Source: Kitasatospora sp. MMS16-BH015 (GTDB taxonomy: Bacteria; Actinomycetota; Actinomycetes; Streptomycetales; Streptomycetaceae). Taken from it: 64,000 nt of DNA. The DNA is taken from positions 8,075,001-8,139,000 of the forward strand of contig NZ_CP025394.1 of the NCBI RefSeq assembly GCF_002943525.1. The letters run 5' to 3'. Below are positions 1 through 10,195 of this stretch, piece by piece. Both the position numbers and the translations under genes were made by a program. Each line of letters begins with the position of its first letter. The first letter of the stretch is position 1. The notes beneath the pieces are model-generated. The model was not told where the DNA came from. It worked only from the letters and a program-made list of their open reading frames with translations, and did not search any database.

Positions 1-118
1 TTCCGTACTGCTGGGCCCCCGGCTGGGGGTGGGACTGCTGGGGCGGCTGCTGGTACGACTGCTGGGGCTGGCCGGGGTGCTGCGGCTGGCCGGGGTGCGG
101 CTGCGGGGGGTAGGACAT
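1..118 (-). CDS. Start of gene coupled to murT (probable GatD glutamine amidotransferase), truncated by window edge
   Basis: Only the first 39 codons are present; the frame is open to the window edge. The ATG (118-116) overlaps the murT stop codon in a TGATG arrangement, so translation is coupled to murT. In actinobacteria the gene directly after murT is normally gatD, whose glutaminase supplies ammonia for lipid II amidation, and I infer that identity from position only. The visible N-terminus begins MSYPPQPHPGQ and is almost entirely Pro, Gln, His, Gly and Ser, unlike the usual compact GatD start, so it is either a low-complexity extension or a different protein. Confidence 0.5.
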   Translation of the reverse strand, partial: MSYPPQPHPGQPQHPGQPQQSYQQPPQQSHPQPGAQQYG

Positions 119-1380
119 CAGTTGGCCACCGCCTTGCGCAGCTGCTGGAAGGCCGTGTAGTTGGCGATCGCCTCGATCCGGCCGGGCGGGGCCTGCTGGA
201 CGGCCTGCTCCAGGGTGTCGACCACCTGGAACTGCAGGCCGGCCACCTCCAGCCGGACGGCCAGGTCCAGCTTGCGCTGGCCCATCACGAAGACCGGGTG
301 GCCGGACAGGCGCTCGTAGTCCACGTCCCAGAGCCAGGAGGTGTCGGTGCCGTCGGCGTCCAGCGCGTTGACCGAGAGCACCACCGGGGCCGGCGGGCCG
401 TCGATCAGCGAGAAGGTCTCCAGCCAGCCCGCCGGGTTCTTGGCGAGCAGCAGGCGCACGTCGCGGCCCAGGTACGAGACCACGTCGTAGCGGCCGGCCA
501 CGGCGGTGACGGTCTGCATCCGCTGCAGCGCGACCTGCGGGGCCACCCCGAAGACCGCCGCGACGGCGGCCGAGCTGGTGGCGTTGGCCAGGTTGGCCCG
601 GCCGGGCAGCTGGAGCTGGATCGGCCAGGCACCGCGCTGCGGGTCGATCACGTGGGTGCCCTGGAGCGCCCAGTGCGGCTGCGGACGGCGGAAGCCGCAG
701 TCCTGGCAGAACCAGTCGTCGCCCGGGCGCTGCATCACGCCACCGCAGGACGGGCAGGACCAGGCGTCCTCCTTCCACGCCTGGCCAGCGGCCACCCAGA
801 CCACCTTCCGGCAGGAGGAGGCGGCCCAGGTCACCAGCGGGTCGTCCGCGTTGGCGATGATCACGGCCTCGGTGTCCTTGAGGCCCTCGCGCCACTTCTC
901 GGCCATCATCCGGGTCTCCGCCGCGCGGTCGAGCTGGTCGCGGGAGAGGTTGAGCAGCGCTATGGCCTTCGGCCGGGTGTCACGGGCCACCCCGGCGAGG
1001 TACTTCTCGTCCACCTCGATGACGCCGAACCGCGCCTCGGTGCCGCCCGCCAGGGCGGCGGTGATGCCGGCCGGCATGTTGGCGCCGAGCGCGTTGGAGA
1101 CCACCGGGCCGGCGGCGCGCAGCGCCTCGGCGATCAGGCGGGTGGTGGTGGTCTTGCCGTTGGTGGCGCTGACCAGCACGACGTCGAGGTGCTCGGCCAG
1201 CGTGGCGAGCAGGTCCGGGTCGAGCTTGAGGGCGACCTTGCCGCCGATCACCGAGCCGCTGCCTCGGCCGGCCTTCTGCGAGAGGGCGGCGGCCATCCGG
1301 CCGGCCGTCACGGCGAGCTTGGCGCGGGCGGGCAGCGAGGCGTCGCGTACGGCCGCGGCTTCCGAATCGGGGCCTGGCAT
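118..1380 (-). CDS. murT: MurT, Mur-ligase-like subunit of lipid II isoglutaminyl synthase
   Basis: 420-aa cytoplasmic protein that, with GatD, amidates the alpha-carboxyl of D-Glu in lipid II to D-isoglutamine. The Mur ligase ATP-binding loop SATNGKTTTT is at residues 71-80. A zinc-ribbon insertion with two CxxC pairs (CPSCGG and CQDCGF) lies near residues 208-232, as is typical of MurT. The C-terminal part contains NPAGWLETF, matching the MurT-specific C-terminal domain (DUF1727). Length fits the family. The ATG at 1380 is preceded by a purine-rich GGAGGAACC stretch. The next gene overlaps its stop codon, supporting a murT-gatD operon. Confidence 0.93.
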   Translation of the reverse strand: MPGPDSEAAAVRDASLPARAKLAVTAGRMAAALSQKAGRGSGSVIGGKVALKLDPDLLATLAEHLDVVLVSATNGKTTTTRLIAEALRAAGPVVSNALGANMPAGITAALAGGTEARFGVIEVDEKYLAGVARDTRPKAIALLNLSRDQLDRAAETRMMAEKWREGLKDTEAVIIANADDPLVTWAASSCRKVVWVAAGQAWKEDAWSCPSCGGVMQRPGDDWFCQDCGFRRPQPHWALQGTHVIDPQRGAWPIQLQLPGRANLANATSSAAVAAVFGVAPQVALQRMQTVTAVAGRYDVVSYLGRDVRLLLAKNPAGWLETFSLIDGPPAPVVLSVNALDADGTDTSWLWDVDYERLSGHPVFVMGQRKLDLAVRLEVAGLQFQVVDTLEQAVQQAPPGRIEAIANYTAFQQLRKAVAN

Positions 1381-1664
1381 GCTCAGTGGTTCCTCCTTGC
1401 AGCGGCACCGCCCGGGCGGCCGTTGAAAGGAACGCCGGGCGGCGGGGACGGGGCCAGCCTACCTACTCCGACCGGCAGATCCGTGATCGCCCCAGGTTGC
1501 ACTGTCCAGGGGCGCGGGGAACTGCGCGAGATCGGAAGAAGCGTACGTGCCATCTTCCGTCAGGAATCAGTTGCACCGTCAGCGGATAGTGCAACGAGGG
1601 CATCCCTGTAAAGGTGCAGACGATGCATGGCCGGCCGCGCCGTTCCCCGCGTCCCTGAAAGGAC

Positions 1665-3053
1665 CTACCGCCCCGGCCAGGGACTGGGGAGTGCTGCCTG
1701 GGAGAGATGGGCGGTGATGGTGAGGGTGGCGTCCTCGACCTGGTAGTCCAGGGGGGCGCCGAGCCGCTGCATGGTGGAGATGAGGCCGGTGTTGGAGGCG
1801 TGGGTGACGGCGTAGACGGTGGGGGAGCCGGCCTCCGAGGCGAGGGCGGCCATCCGCTGGAGGAGGTCGAAGCCGAGGCCGCGGCGCTGCCAGGCGTCCT
1901 CGACCAGGAGGGCGACCTCGGCGCTGTCCTCGTCCCAGAGCAGGTGGGCGAGGGCGACGATGCGGCCGTCCGGGGTCTCCACGGCGAGGGTCTGGCCGTG
2001 GCGGGGGTCGAGGAGGTGGTCGAGGTAGCGGTCGGCGTCGGCCACCGGGCCGTGGTACCGCTTGCGGAGGGCGTCCGGCGAGCAGCGGTGGTGCATGGCG
2101 AGGGCGGCGGCGTGGTCCGACGGGTCCGCGCGGCGGACGGTCAGGTCGGTGCCGGCCGGCAGCCGCAGGCGGGCCTCGACCTTGGGGACGCGGGGGCCGA
2201 GCAGGGAGTCCAGCTCGACCAGGGCCTGGGCCCGGGCGAATTCGGTCGGGGTGAAGGGGAGGTGGGCCCGGGTGAGCTCGATCAGGTGGCCGGAGGGGAC
2301 GGGCAGCCGCATCACGTGGCCGTCCACGGCGGCGGTGGCGCCGGCGGCGCCACCCGGGTAGCTGCGGATGGTGCAGCGGCCGAAGAGCCGTCGCAGGGCG
2401 ACGGGGAGTTCGGCGGCGTCCAGGGCGGTGCGGGTGGCCAGGGCGAGCACGTGGGTGGGCTCGTCCACCAGGTCGTGGGCGTCGGCCGGGTCGGTCCAGA
2501 TGTCCCGGCCGCCGGCGGTGGCGACCAGGCGGGTGAGCTCGGTGCGGGCCAGCGAGACTGGCGTGCGCAGCAGGAACTCGTCCACGGTGGTGCCGTCGGC
2601 CAGCGGGTGGGCCTGGAGGGAGAGGATGTTGACCTGGCGGTCGGCCAGCGCGACGCAGATCCGGGCCAGGCTGCCGGGGGCGTCGTCGACGGTGGTGCGC
2701 AGCCGCCAGAGGGCGGTCTCCTGGTAGTCGTGCAGCGGGCCGGTCACCGGGGCCTCGCCGGGTGGTGCGGTCGGCTCGGGGCCGGGTGGGGCGTGCGGGT
2801 GCCGGTGGGCCCACCAGGCGTGGAAGACGGCCGTGGCGAGCAGGGCGAGGGCCGAGCAGGCGAGCAGCACCGGGCCGTCGTGGCCGTGCACGACGATGTT
2901 CGCCACCAGGTCGGCGGTGGCGACGGCCAGGAAGACGGCGGCGAGCTCGGTGGTGTCGCGCCGCCAGCGGTGGGCCCGGCCGTGCGGCCGGAGTCCGCGC
3001 CGCTGGGCGCGGGAGAGGCGGGCGGGCGGCTGGGCTTCGGGGAGTCTGTCCAT
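1665..3053 (-). CDS. Membrane-associated ACT-domain plus GNAT acetyltransferase protein
   Basis: 462 aa. Two hydrophobic segments near residues 36-75 predict an N-terminal membrane hairpin. An ACT-like domain follows (about 115-250; TTVDDAPGSLARICVALADRQVNI... opens it), the kind of small-molecule-sensing fold that regulates amino-acid enzymes. The C-terminal third (about 300-450) is a GNAT acetyltransferase: the acetyl-CoA pyrophosphate loop reads QRRGLG within VEDAWQRRGLGFDLL. ACT-GNAT fusions are known in Streptomyces, where an amino acid is thought to control protein acetylation, but the substrate here is unknown. The ATG at 3053 is the first good start; no strong Shine-Dalgarno sequence is visible. 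Confidence 0.8.
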   Translation of the reverse strand: MDRLPEAQPPARLSRAQRRGLRPHGRAHRWRRDTTELAAVFLAVATADLVANIVVHGHDGPVLLACSALALLATAVFHAWWAHRHPHAPPGPEPTAPPGEAPVTGPLHDYQETALWRLRTTVDDAPGSLARICVALADRQVNILSLQAHPLADGTTVDEFLLRTPVSLARTELTRLVATAGGRDIWTDPADAHDLVDEPTHVLALATRTALDAAELPVALRRLFGRCTIRSYPGGAAGATAAVDGHVMRLPVPSGHLIELTRAHLPFTPTEFARAQALVELDSLLGPRVPKVEARLRLPAGTDLTVRRADPSDHAAALAMHHRCSPDALRKRYHGPVADADRYLDHLLDPRHGQTLAVETPDGRIVALAHLLWDEDSAEVALLVEDAWQRRGLGFDLLQRMAALASEAGSPTVYAVTHASNTGLISTMQRLGAPLDYQVEDATLTITAHLSQAALPSPWPGR

Positions 3054-3161
3054 GGGAGCATGGTCGCGCTCCGGTGTTTCACGATCACGAATCCCCCGTG
3101 ACCTGTCGGTAAATGTCTTCGGTTGGTTTTCGAACGACTCCCGGTGAACTCCGGGTGACCG

Positions 3162-4610
3162 TCAGGATTCGACTCGACGCCCCCTCAGATCGTCGGCGGC
3201 GGCCAGCACTTCGGTCACCAGGAGCTTCAGGTCCTGCTCGGTGGTGGCGGCGTTGAGCAGGCAGGCGCGGAGCAGCTCCTTCCCTTCGTAGACCGCTCCG
3301 GTCACGAACACGTTTCCACGCTGTTGAACGGTTGCGGGCAGGGCGCGATTGAGTGCGTCGGCGGCCGCTGCGGCTGCTGCCGTCTCGCTCTCGGCCCGGA
3401 CCCGGAAGGCGACGATCGAGGTGCGGACCGGGGCGAGGAGCTCGAGGGCCGGCTCGGCTTGGACCAGCTCGCCGAGCCGGCGGGCCAGTGCGGTGCAGGT
3501 GGCGATGTCGGCGGCGATGCCGGCCCGGCCGCGGTGGGCGATGGTGGCCCAGACCTTGAGGGCGCGGAAGGGGCGGGTCTGCTCCATCCCGTACTCGGAG
3601 AACCAGCCGAAGCCGTCGGCGCTCTCGTCGCGCAGGTAGGAGGGGACGAGACTGAAGGCGGCCCGCAGCGCGGCGGCGTCGCGGACCAGGGCGCAGCCGC
3701 AGTCCACCGGGACGCCGAGCCACTTGTGCGGGTCGAGGGCGAGCGAGTCGGCGCGGTCCATCCCCGCGTACTGCTCGGCGACGGCCTCGTCCAGCACGCC
3801 GAAGGCGCCGTACGCGCCGTCCACGTGCAGCCAGAGGCCCTCCGCGGCGCAGAGGTCGGCCAGCGGGTCGAAGGCGTCCACGGCGCCGGTGCCGACGGTG
3901 CCGGCCGAGGCGACCACCAGGAAGGGGTGCAGGCCCGCCGCGCGGTCGGCGGCGACCGCCTCGGCGAGGGCGGCGGGGTCGAGCAGGCCGTCCGGGGTGG
4001 TGGCCACGGTGCGCAGGTGGCGGCTGCCCAGGCCCAGCAGCTCGACGGCCTTGCGGACGCAGGAGTGGGTCTCGGCGGTGGCGTAGGCGGTGAACGGCGG
4101 CAGGCCCGCCAGGCCGTCGGCGCGCAGGTCGTGGCCGAGGCGGGCCGCCGCGCGGTGCCGGGCGGCGGCCACGCAGAGGATGGTGGCCATCGAGGTGCCG
4201 GAGGTGAGGATGCCGCCGGCCGGGGCGGTGGCCGGGAAGCCGACCAGCTCGGCGATCCAGCGGACGGTGGCGCGCTCCAGGTGCACGTCGGCGTGGTCGC
4301 CGCCCGCGCTGCTGGGGTTCATCGCGGCGGCGGCCAGGGTGGCCAGCACCCCGGCCGGGGCCGGGGCGGAGTTGACCCAGCCGAAGAACCGGGGGTGGCC
4401 GTTGCCCATGGGGGCGGTGAGGATCTGCTGCTCGACGGTGGCGAGCAGCTCGGGCAGGGGAGTGCCCTCGGTGGGCAGGGGGAGGGTGAGCAGGGCTTCG
4501 CGCGCCGCCGTCGGCATGGGCTGCCAGACGGGGGCCGCCGGCACGGCGGCGAGGTAGTCGGAGACCAGGTCGGCGGCTCGGTGGGCGGCGGTGCGGAAGT
4601 CTTCGCTCAT
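3162..4610 (-). CDS. PLP-dependent decarboxylase (group II, aromatic-amino-acid/glutamate decarboxylase family)
   Basis: 482 aa. Group II PLP decarboxylase fold: the PLP lysine is in DPHKWLGV, HVDGAYG supplies the cofactor-binding Asp, and GNGHPRFFGWVNS is the N-terminal substrate-site motif of this family. It should decarboxylate an L-amino acid to an amine in the cytoplasm; substrate cannot be assigned. I chose the ATG at 4610 because a -10-like TACAGT (4623-4618) ends 7 nt before it and no ribosome-binding site is present, which suggests leaderless translation; a GTG three codons upstream is an alternative. It lies 58 nt downstream of the MgtC-like gene on the same strand. Confidence 0.87.
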   Translation of the reverse strand: MSEDFRTAAHRAADLVSDYLAAVPAAPVWQPMPTAAREALLTLPLPTEGTPLPELLATVEQQILTAPMGNGHPRFFGWVNSAPAPAGVLATLAAAAMNPSSAGGDHADVHLERATVRWIAELVGFPATAPAGGILTSGTSMATILCVAAARHRAAARLGHDLRADGLAGLPPFTAYATAETHSCVRKAVELLGLGSRHLRTVATTPDGLLDPAALAEAVAADRAAGLHPFLVVASAGTVGTGAVDAFDPLADLCAAEGLWLHVDGAYGAFGVLDEAVAEQYAGMDRADSLALDPHKWLGVPVDCGCALVRDAAALRAAFSLVPSYLRDESADGFGWFSEYGMEQTRPFRALKVWATIAHRGRAGIAADIATCTALARRLGELVQAEPALELLAPVRTSIVAFRVRAESETAAAAAAADALNRALPATVQQRGNVFVTGAVYEGKELLRACLLNAATTEQDLKLLVTEVLAAADDLRGRRVES

Positions 4611-4617
4611 GAGGGGC

Positions 4618-4623
4618 ACTGTA
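4618..4623 (-). promoter_or_regulatory. Candidate -10 of a leaderless promoter for the PLP decarboxylase
   Basis: TACAGT on the minus strand ends 7 nt before the ATG at 4610, so transcription would start at or next to the start codon. No convincing -35 is visible at 16-18 nt, and no Shine-Dalgarno sequence precedes the ATG. Confidence 0.35.
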
Positions 4624-4668
4624 GGCGAGCGGACACAAGGGCCTCGACGCCGTCCACCAGGGGAACGG

Positions 4669-5403
4669 TCAGGCCAGCGACTCCTGCTCGCCGTGGACGG
4701 GCTCGTCCTCCAGGTGCCAGTGCAGGTCGCGGACCCCGGGCTCCAGCGAGAGCCGGGTCACCACCTGCTCCAGGGCGGCCGTGACGTCGCCGGTGACGGC
4801 CACCGTGGAGCGCAGGCTGGTGGTGTCCTCGCGGGTGCCGCGCCGCACCCGCAGGCCGGTCGGGGCCAGCCCGGAGGCGGTCAGGGCCTGGAGCAGCAGG
4901 GCCCGGATGTGGGTCTCGGAGCGGCGCTCGCACTCCAGGTGCACGGTGGCGCGGCTGGTGGAGTCCGGGTCGCTGCCGCTGGCCGGGGCGCGGTCGAGCA
5001 GCCGGCCGGCGGGCCGGAGCACCAGGTGGACGGCGAGGACGGCGAGGGTGCCGAGCGCGGCGAAGGCGAGCTTGCCGGAGGCGGCCAGCACCCCGACGGC
5101 GGCCGAGCACCAGAGCGTGGCGGCCGTGTTGAGCCCCCGGACCCCGGCGCCGTCGCGCAGGATCACCCCACCGCCGAGGAACCCGATCCCGGACACCACG
5201 TACGAGGCCACCCGGGTCGGGCTCCCGGCGTCGCCGACGGCCTCGCTGTACAGCACGAAGAGCGTCGCCCCGGCGGCGACCAGGGCGTTGGTGCGCAGGC
5301 CCGCCATCCGGGCCCGCCACTGGCGTTCGACGCCGATCAGCGCCCCGCAGGCGACACCGACGGCGAGTCGGAGGAGGAAGTCGAGGGTGGTGAGGGTGTG
5401 CAC
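4669..5403 (-). CDS. MgtC/SapB-family membrane protein
   Basis: 244-aa inner-membrane protein. MgtC proteins help cells cope with low Mg2+ and acid stress and modulate ATP synthase or ion transport rather than carrying Mg2+ themselves. Family motifs are clear: GVERQWR, AGLRTNALV, GIGFLGGGVILRDG and GLNTAATLW in the membrane domain (residues 1-140), then a soluble ACT-like C-terminal domain. The GTG at 5403 is chosen because AAGGAGGTG lies 5-8 nt upstream and the hydrophobic domain starts immediately; the frame stays open further upstream but that part is Pro/Arg-rich and non-homologous. A small ORF and an 11-nt repeat operator lie in its 5' region. Confidence 0.88.
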   Translation of the reverse strand: MHTLTTLDFLLRLAVGVACGALIGVERQWRARMAGLRTNALVAAGATLFVLYSEAVGDAGSPTRVASYVVSGIGFLGGGVILRDGAGVRGLNTAATLWCSAAVGVLAASGKLAFAALGTLAVLAVHLVLRPAGRLLDRAPASGSDPDSTSRATVHLECERRSETHIRALLLQALTASGLAPTGLRVRRGTREDTTSLRSTVAVTGDVTAALEQVVTRLSLEPGVRDLHWHLEDEPVHGEQESLA

Positions 5404-5557
5404 GGGGCACCTCCTTCGGGGGCAGGGCGACGGCCGGGGCGTCGAGGGCGCGCCTGACATGCTGTCAGCCGGGCGTGAGGTGAACGGGAAGGCGTGGCCG
5501 GTCCGGGACTCGGCCGGGGCCGTGCGGGTGGCTCGGCACAGCCCCGCGCGGCCGGGC

Positions 5558-5629
5558 TCAGCGCAGAGCTGCGCGGGCCGGGGCAGGGCGGGCGGTGCGG
5601 CTCTCGGGGCCGGGACTGTGCTCGTCCAT
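5558..5629 (-). CDS. Candidate 23-aa leader peptide upstream of the MgtC-like gene
   Basis: The peptide begins MDEHSPGPESRT and is rich in acidic residues and prolines at the start, then Ala/Pro/Arg. The ATG has one of the best Shine-Dalgarno sequences in the region (GGAGGAGG, 8 nt upstream). It lies about 78 nt after the predicted transcription start and ends 154 nt before the MgtC-like start codon, with GC-rich hairpin potential (AGCCC...GGGCT) just after its stop. Enterobacterial mgtA/mgtC leaders use acidic, proline-rich peptides to sense Mg2+, ATP or proline; a similar role here is inference. Confidence 0.5.
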   Translation of the reverse strand: MDEHSPGPESRTARPAPARAALR

Positions 5630-5713
5630 CTCGCTCGCCTCCTCCCGGCAGGGCGCACCCCGGCGGGCGCACACGTCTTCGGCCGGCGGGCGTCCCGCGC
5701 CGCGGCCTCCGGC

Positions 5714-5764
5714 AGGATATGCCGCAGGAAGGGGCGGGTGCGAACCCTTTGACGTCACCCTGAC
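5714..5764 (-). promoter_or_regulatory. 11-nt direct-repeat operator and -10 element for the MgtC-like transcript
   Basis: On the minus strand GTCAGGGTGAC (5764-5754) is followed directly by GTCAAAGGGTT (5753-5743): two 11-nt units in phase. The -10 candidate TATCCT (5719-5714) starts 34 nt after the proximal unit. The same spacing recurs at seven other promoters in this window. Confidence 0.6.
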
Positions 5765-5789
5765 GCCGGTCCGCACCCGCGAGGGTGGT

Positions 5790-6545
5790 TCAGCCGCGCA
5801 GGATGCCGCCGACTATGCCGGCGATGCCCGCGCCCTCGGCGCCGGCGACGGCGCCGTCGCGGGCGAGGTAGGGCTCGAGGGCGTGGGCGAGGCCGGAGAG
5901 GGGCATGCTCTGGAGCCAGATCTGGCCGGGGCCGGTGAGGGCGACCAGGAAGATGCCGTCGCCGCCGAAGATCTTGTTGGCGATGCCGGGGACGCGGGTG
6001 ATGGTGAACTGGACCTGCTCGTCGAACATGCCGACGTGGCCGGGGTGGACGAGCATGGTCTGGCCCGGGGCCAGGGTGTAGCGGGTGAGCTCGCCGGAGA
6101 GCTCGACCCAGGCGCGGCCCTCGCCCTGGAGGCGCTGGAGCACGAAGCCCTCGCCGCCCCAGAGGCCGCCGCGGAAGGTCTGCTGGAGGGCGACCGTCGG
6201 GCTGACACCGGGGGTGCCGCAGATCCAGCCGTGCCGGTGCACCACCACGCCGCGGCCGGGCGCCACGTCCACCGGCACGATGTGACCGGGCACCTTCGCC
6301 GCGAAGGCGACCAGCCCCGGCCCGCCCTGGGCCTGGTACTGGGTGAGGAAGAACCCGCCCCCGCCGACCGCCCGCTTGAGCGAGTTCATCAGGCCGCCCT
6401 TGCCGCCACCGCTGTTGGTGGTCTGCGACATCTGGACGTTCGCCGACATCCAGGACAGCTCTCCGTGCGCGGAGATCACCGTCTCCCCCTGGCCGAGCTG
6501 GATCTCCAGCACCGGCAGCGTGCTCCCGTTCACCACGGCCTGCAT
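5790..6545 (-). CDS. AIM24 family protein
   Basis: 251-aa protein of the AIM24/TIGR00266 family, a double-layered beta fold found in bacteria and in mitochondria (altered inheritance of mitochondria 24). The sequence shows the family's Gly-rich signature in the middle (GGGGFFLTQYQ) and later stretches with GGEGFVLQRLQG and HPGHVGMF. The C-terminus ends in a Gly/Ala-rich tail. Biochemical role is unknown. The ATG at 6545 follows a GGGGGAGAG purine tract. It stands alone between two same-strand genes. Confidence 0.78.
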   Translation of the reverse strand: MQAVVNGSTLPVLEIQLGQGETVISAHGELSWMSANVQMSQTTNSGGGKGGLMNSLKRAVGGGGFFLTQYQAQGGPGLVAFAAKVPGHIVPVDVAPGRGVVVHRHGWICGTPGVSPTVALQQTFRGGLWGGEGFVLQRLQGEGRAWVELSGELTRYTLAPGQTMLVHPGHVGMFDEQVQFTITRVPGIANKIFGGDGIFLVALTGPGQIWLQSMPLSGLAHALEPYLARDGAVAGAEGAGIAGIVGGILRG

Positions 6546-6634
6546 GCCCGTCACTCTCCCCCGGGCGGGCCGCCCTTCGGCCCGAACCCCGCGCGGCAGG
6601 GTACGCCCGCCGCCCGGGGCCCGGTTGACCGGGG

Positions 6635-7741
6635 TCAGTCGAGGGTGTTGGCCAGGCCGCCGGCGCCGCGGCAGTAGCCCGCGATCTCCTTGTTGGTGAT
6701 CTGGGAGCAGAGGCGGGCGCCGGCGCCGGCCTCGGTGTAGTTGACGGTGTAGTAGCTGTAGAGGCCCTGGGTGCAGGCGCGGCGGTGGGTGGCGTCCACG
6801 CCGGTGGCGCACTGGTCGGCGGCCCAGTTGACGCGGTCGAGGTTGTACTTCATGGTGCGCGAGCCGACGCCGCGGCTGCAGTCGATGTCGCCGCCGGTGG
6901 ACTTGCCGTTGAGGCACCACTGGAGGGCGGCGGCGAAGACCTCGGGGTGGTTGGCGTAGTCGTGGGAGCTCAGGTAGTAGGTGGGGGCGTAGAAGTAGCA
7001 GGCCGACTGGAAGAGGGAGGGCTGCTCGGGGCAGGGGTAGAGCGGCTCCTTGGCCAGCTTGTCGGCGGGGAGGTTGGCCTTGGCCTTCTCGTCCTCCTCG
7101 TCGGGGCCGAAGAGCTGCATGAAGAGGCCCTCGGAGCAGGTGATCTTCTTGCTGTCGCCGGGGAACTCGCTGCACAGGTCGCGGGCCTTCTCGACGTCCT
7201 GCTTGGCGACGAACATGGTGCCGTGGCCGACGCCGTGGATGCAGGGGCCGGTGTTGTTCGGGGCGCAGAGCTTGAGCAGGTCGACCTCGGGCTGCTTGGA
7301 GGCGTTGAGCATCTCCTCCACCGCGCCGTGCAGGTAGCCCGCCGCGCAGGTCTCGTGCGGGAAGGAGATCACCTTCTGGAAGTCCTCGTGGTACCGCTTC
7401 ACGGCGGCGTGGCCCAGCTCGTGCGCGATCGGGTGGCAGAACCGGACGGTGTACGGGAGCTTCTTGGTGATCTTGTCGAGGTCGGCGAGCGCCACGCCCG
7501 GGTCGGTGGCGTCCATCTCGGCCATCATCTTGTTGCGCAGGGTGCTGCGGGTCCAGACCGCCGGGTCGCCGGTGGGGGAGGGCGAGGCGCTGGGCGAGCC
7601 CGGGGCGCTGGGCGGGGCGGCGGGGGTGCCGACCGCCGCGGCCGGGGTGGCGGCGGGGGCCCACTCGGTGACGGCCACCGAGCCGAGGCCGAGCGCGCCG
7701 AGCAGCAGCGCGGTGATGATCGCGAAGATTCGCGGTTGCAT
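6635..7741 (-). CDS. Secreted Cys-rich protein with HELGH motif and repeated CxxG units
   Basis: 368 aa with an N-terminal signal/anchor segment (residues 5-27), then an Ala/Pro/Ser-rich linker to about residue 60. The mature part contains HELGH at 107-111, an HExxH zinc-protease-like motif preceded by CHP, and recurrent Cys-x-x-Gly units: CAAGYLHG (132-139), CIHGVGHG (167-174), CSEG (202), CSRG and CTQG. These look like degenerate tandem repeats stabilised by disulfides. I do not recognise a named family, and metalloprotease activity is only suggested by the motif. The ATG at 7741 has GGGGGATCC upstream. The extended open frame to 7831 lacks a signal peptide and is not preferred. Confidence 0.7.
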   Translation of the reverse strand: MQPRIFAIITALLLGALGLGSVAVTEWAPAATPAAAVGTPAAPPSAPGSPSASPSPTGDPAVWTRSTLRNKMMAEMDATDPGVALADLDKITKKLPYTVRFCHPIAHELGHAAVKRYHEDFQKVISFPHETCAAGYLHGAVEEMLNASKQPEVDLLKLCAPNNTGPCIHGVGHGTMFVAKQDVEKARDLCSEFPGDSKKITCSEGLFMQLFGPDEEDEKAKANLPADKLAKEPLYPCPEQPSLFQSACYFYAPTYYLSSHDYANHPEVFAAALQWCLNGKSTGGDIDCSRGVGSRTMKYNLDRVNWAADQCATGVDATHRRACTQGLYSYYTVNYTEAGAGARLCSQITNKEIAGYCRGAGGLANTLD

Positions 7742-7983
7742 GGCGGTTGGATCCCCCGACAGCTCGCTTCGGACAGGTGTCCTTCCCATCCTGGCGGCAG
7801 CGCGGTGGATTCCGTGGTTTTGGGCCGCCATCCGGGAAGTGTCGGCCCCGGTTGCGCGGCTGCCGACCTGGTCAACGAAGAGGGCGCCCCCCAGTCACCA
7901 GAGGCTCACTCTCGCACACGCGTGCCAACCGTGAGTGACCGGGGCTGAATGTCTGAAGATCTGCCCGATTTCGGGCAGGATTC

Positions 7984-8012
7984 TTGGTTTCGCGATGCCG
8001 GGCGCCTACTGT
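7984..8012 (+). promoter_or_regulatory. Promoter for the 91-aa gene upstream of glmS (leaderless)
   Basis: -35 TTGGTT (7984-7989), 17-nt spacer, -10 TACTGT (8007-8012). The GTG at 8021 lies 8 nt after the -10, so the transcript would begin at the start codon. Confidence 0.5.
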
Positions 8013-8020
8013 CCTCTCTT

Positions 8021-8296
8021 GTGCCTGTCTCGCCGCACCCTCACGAAGACCTGCTCGCCCACCTGACCCGCACCAGCTCGCTGAGTCCGGGAGAGGCGGC
8101 CAGAGTAGTCGCGGAGGTGCTGGCGTACTTCTCGGAGAGCACCGAGGAGTACGTCCGCCGCCGCCACGGCGAGCTGCAGGCCAGGGGTCTGACCAACGAG
8201 AAGATCTTCGCCCGGCTCGGCGCCGAACTCGCCGCCCGCCGGGTCGCCGCGCCGGAGCTGTCCACCCGTCAGCTCCGCCGGATGGTCTACGGCTGA
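8021..8296 (+). CDS. Conserved small hypothetical protein upstream of glmS
   Basis: 91 aa, soluble and helical, beginning VPVSPHPHEDLLAHLTR and ending RQLRRMVYG. I recognise it only as a type of small protein common in Streptomyces; no function is known. The GTG at 8021 is preferred over the in-frame ATG at 7949: the upstream 24 codons overlap a good promoter, lack a ribosome-binding site and have atypical composition. It ends 41 nt before glmS on the same strand, so the two may be cotranscribed. Confidence 0.65.
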   Translation: MPVSPHPHEDLLAHLTRTSSLSPGEAARVVAEVLAYFSESTEEYVRRRHGELQARGLTNEKIFARLGAELAARRVAAPELSTRQLRRMVYG

Positions 8297-8337
8297 CCCC
8301 GCTTCACCAGTCGACCGACGCAAGGAGCTGCTGACCA

Positions 8338-10164
<1,827 letters not shown>

Positions 10165-10195
10165 GAGCGCCACCGTTGAGTAATTCCGGCCGGGT

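Noticed and set aside
298..1611. Long plus-strand frame antisense to murT
   Set aside because: It mirrors the murT gene with Arg/Gly/Val-rich composition, as expected from high third-position GC.
5404..5760. M-box (Mg2+) riboswitch upstream of the MgtC-like gene
   Set aside because: The expected conserved GGTGAGGCTCC-type start and downstream core were not found on the minus strand.
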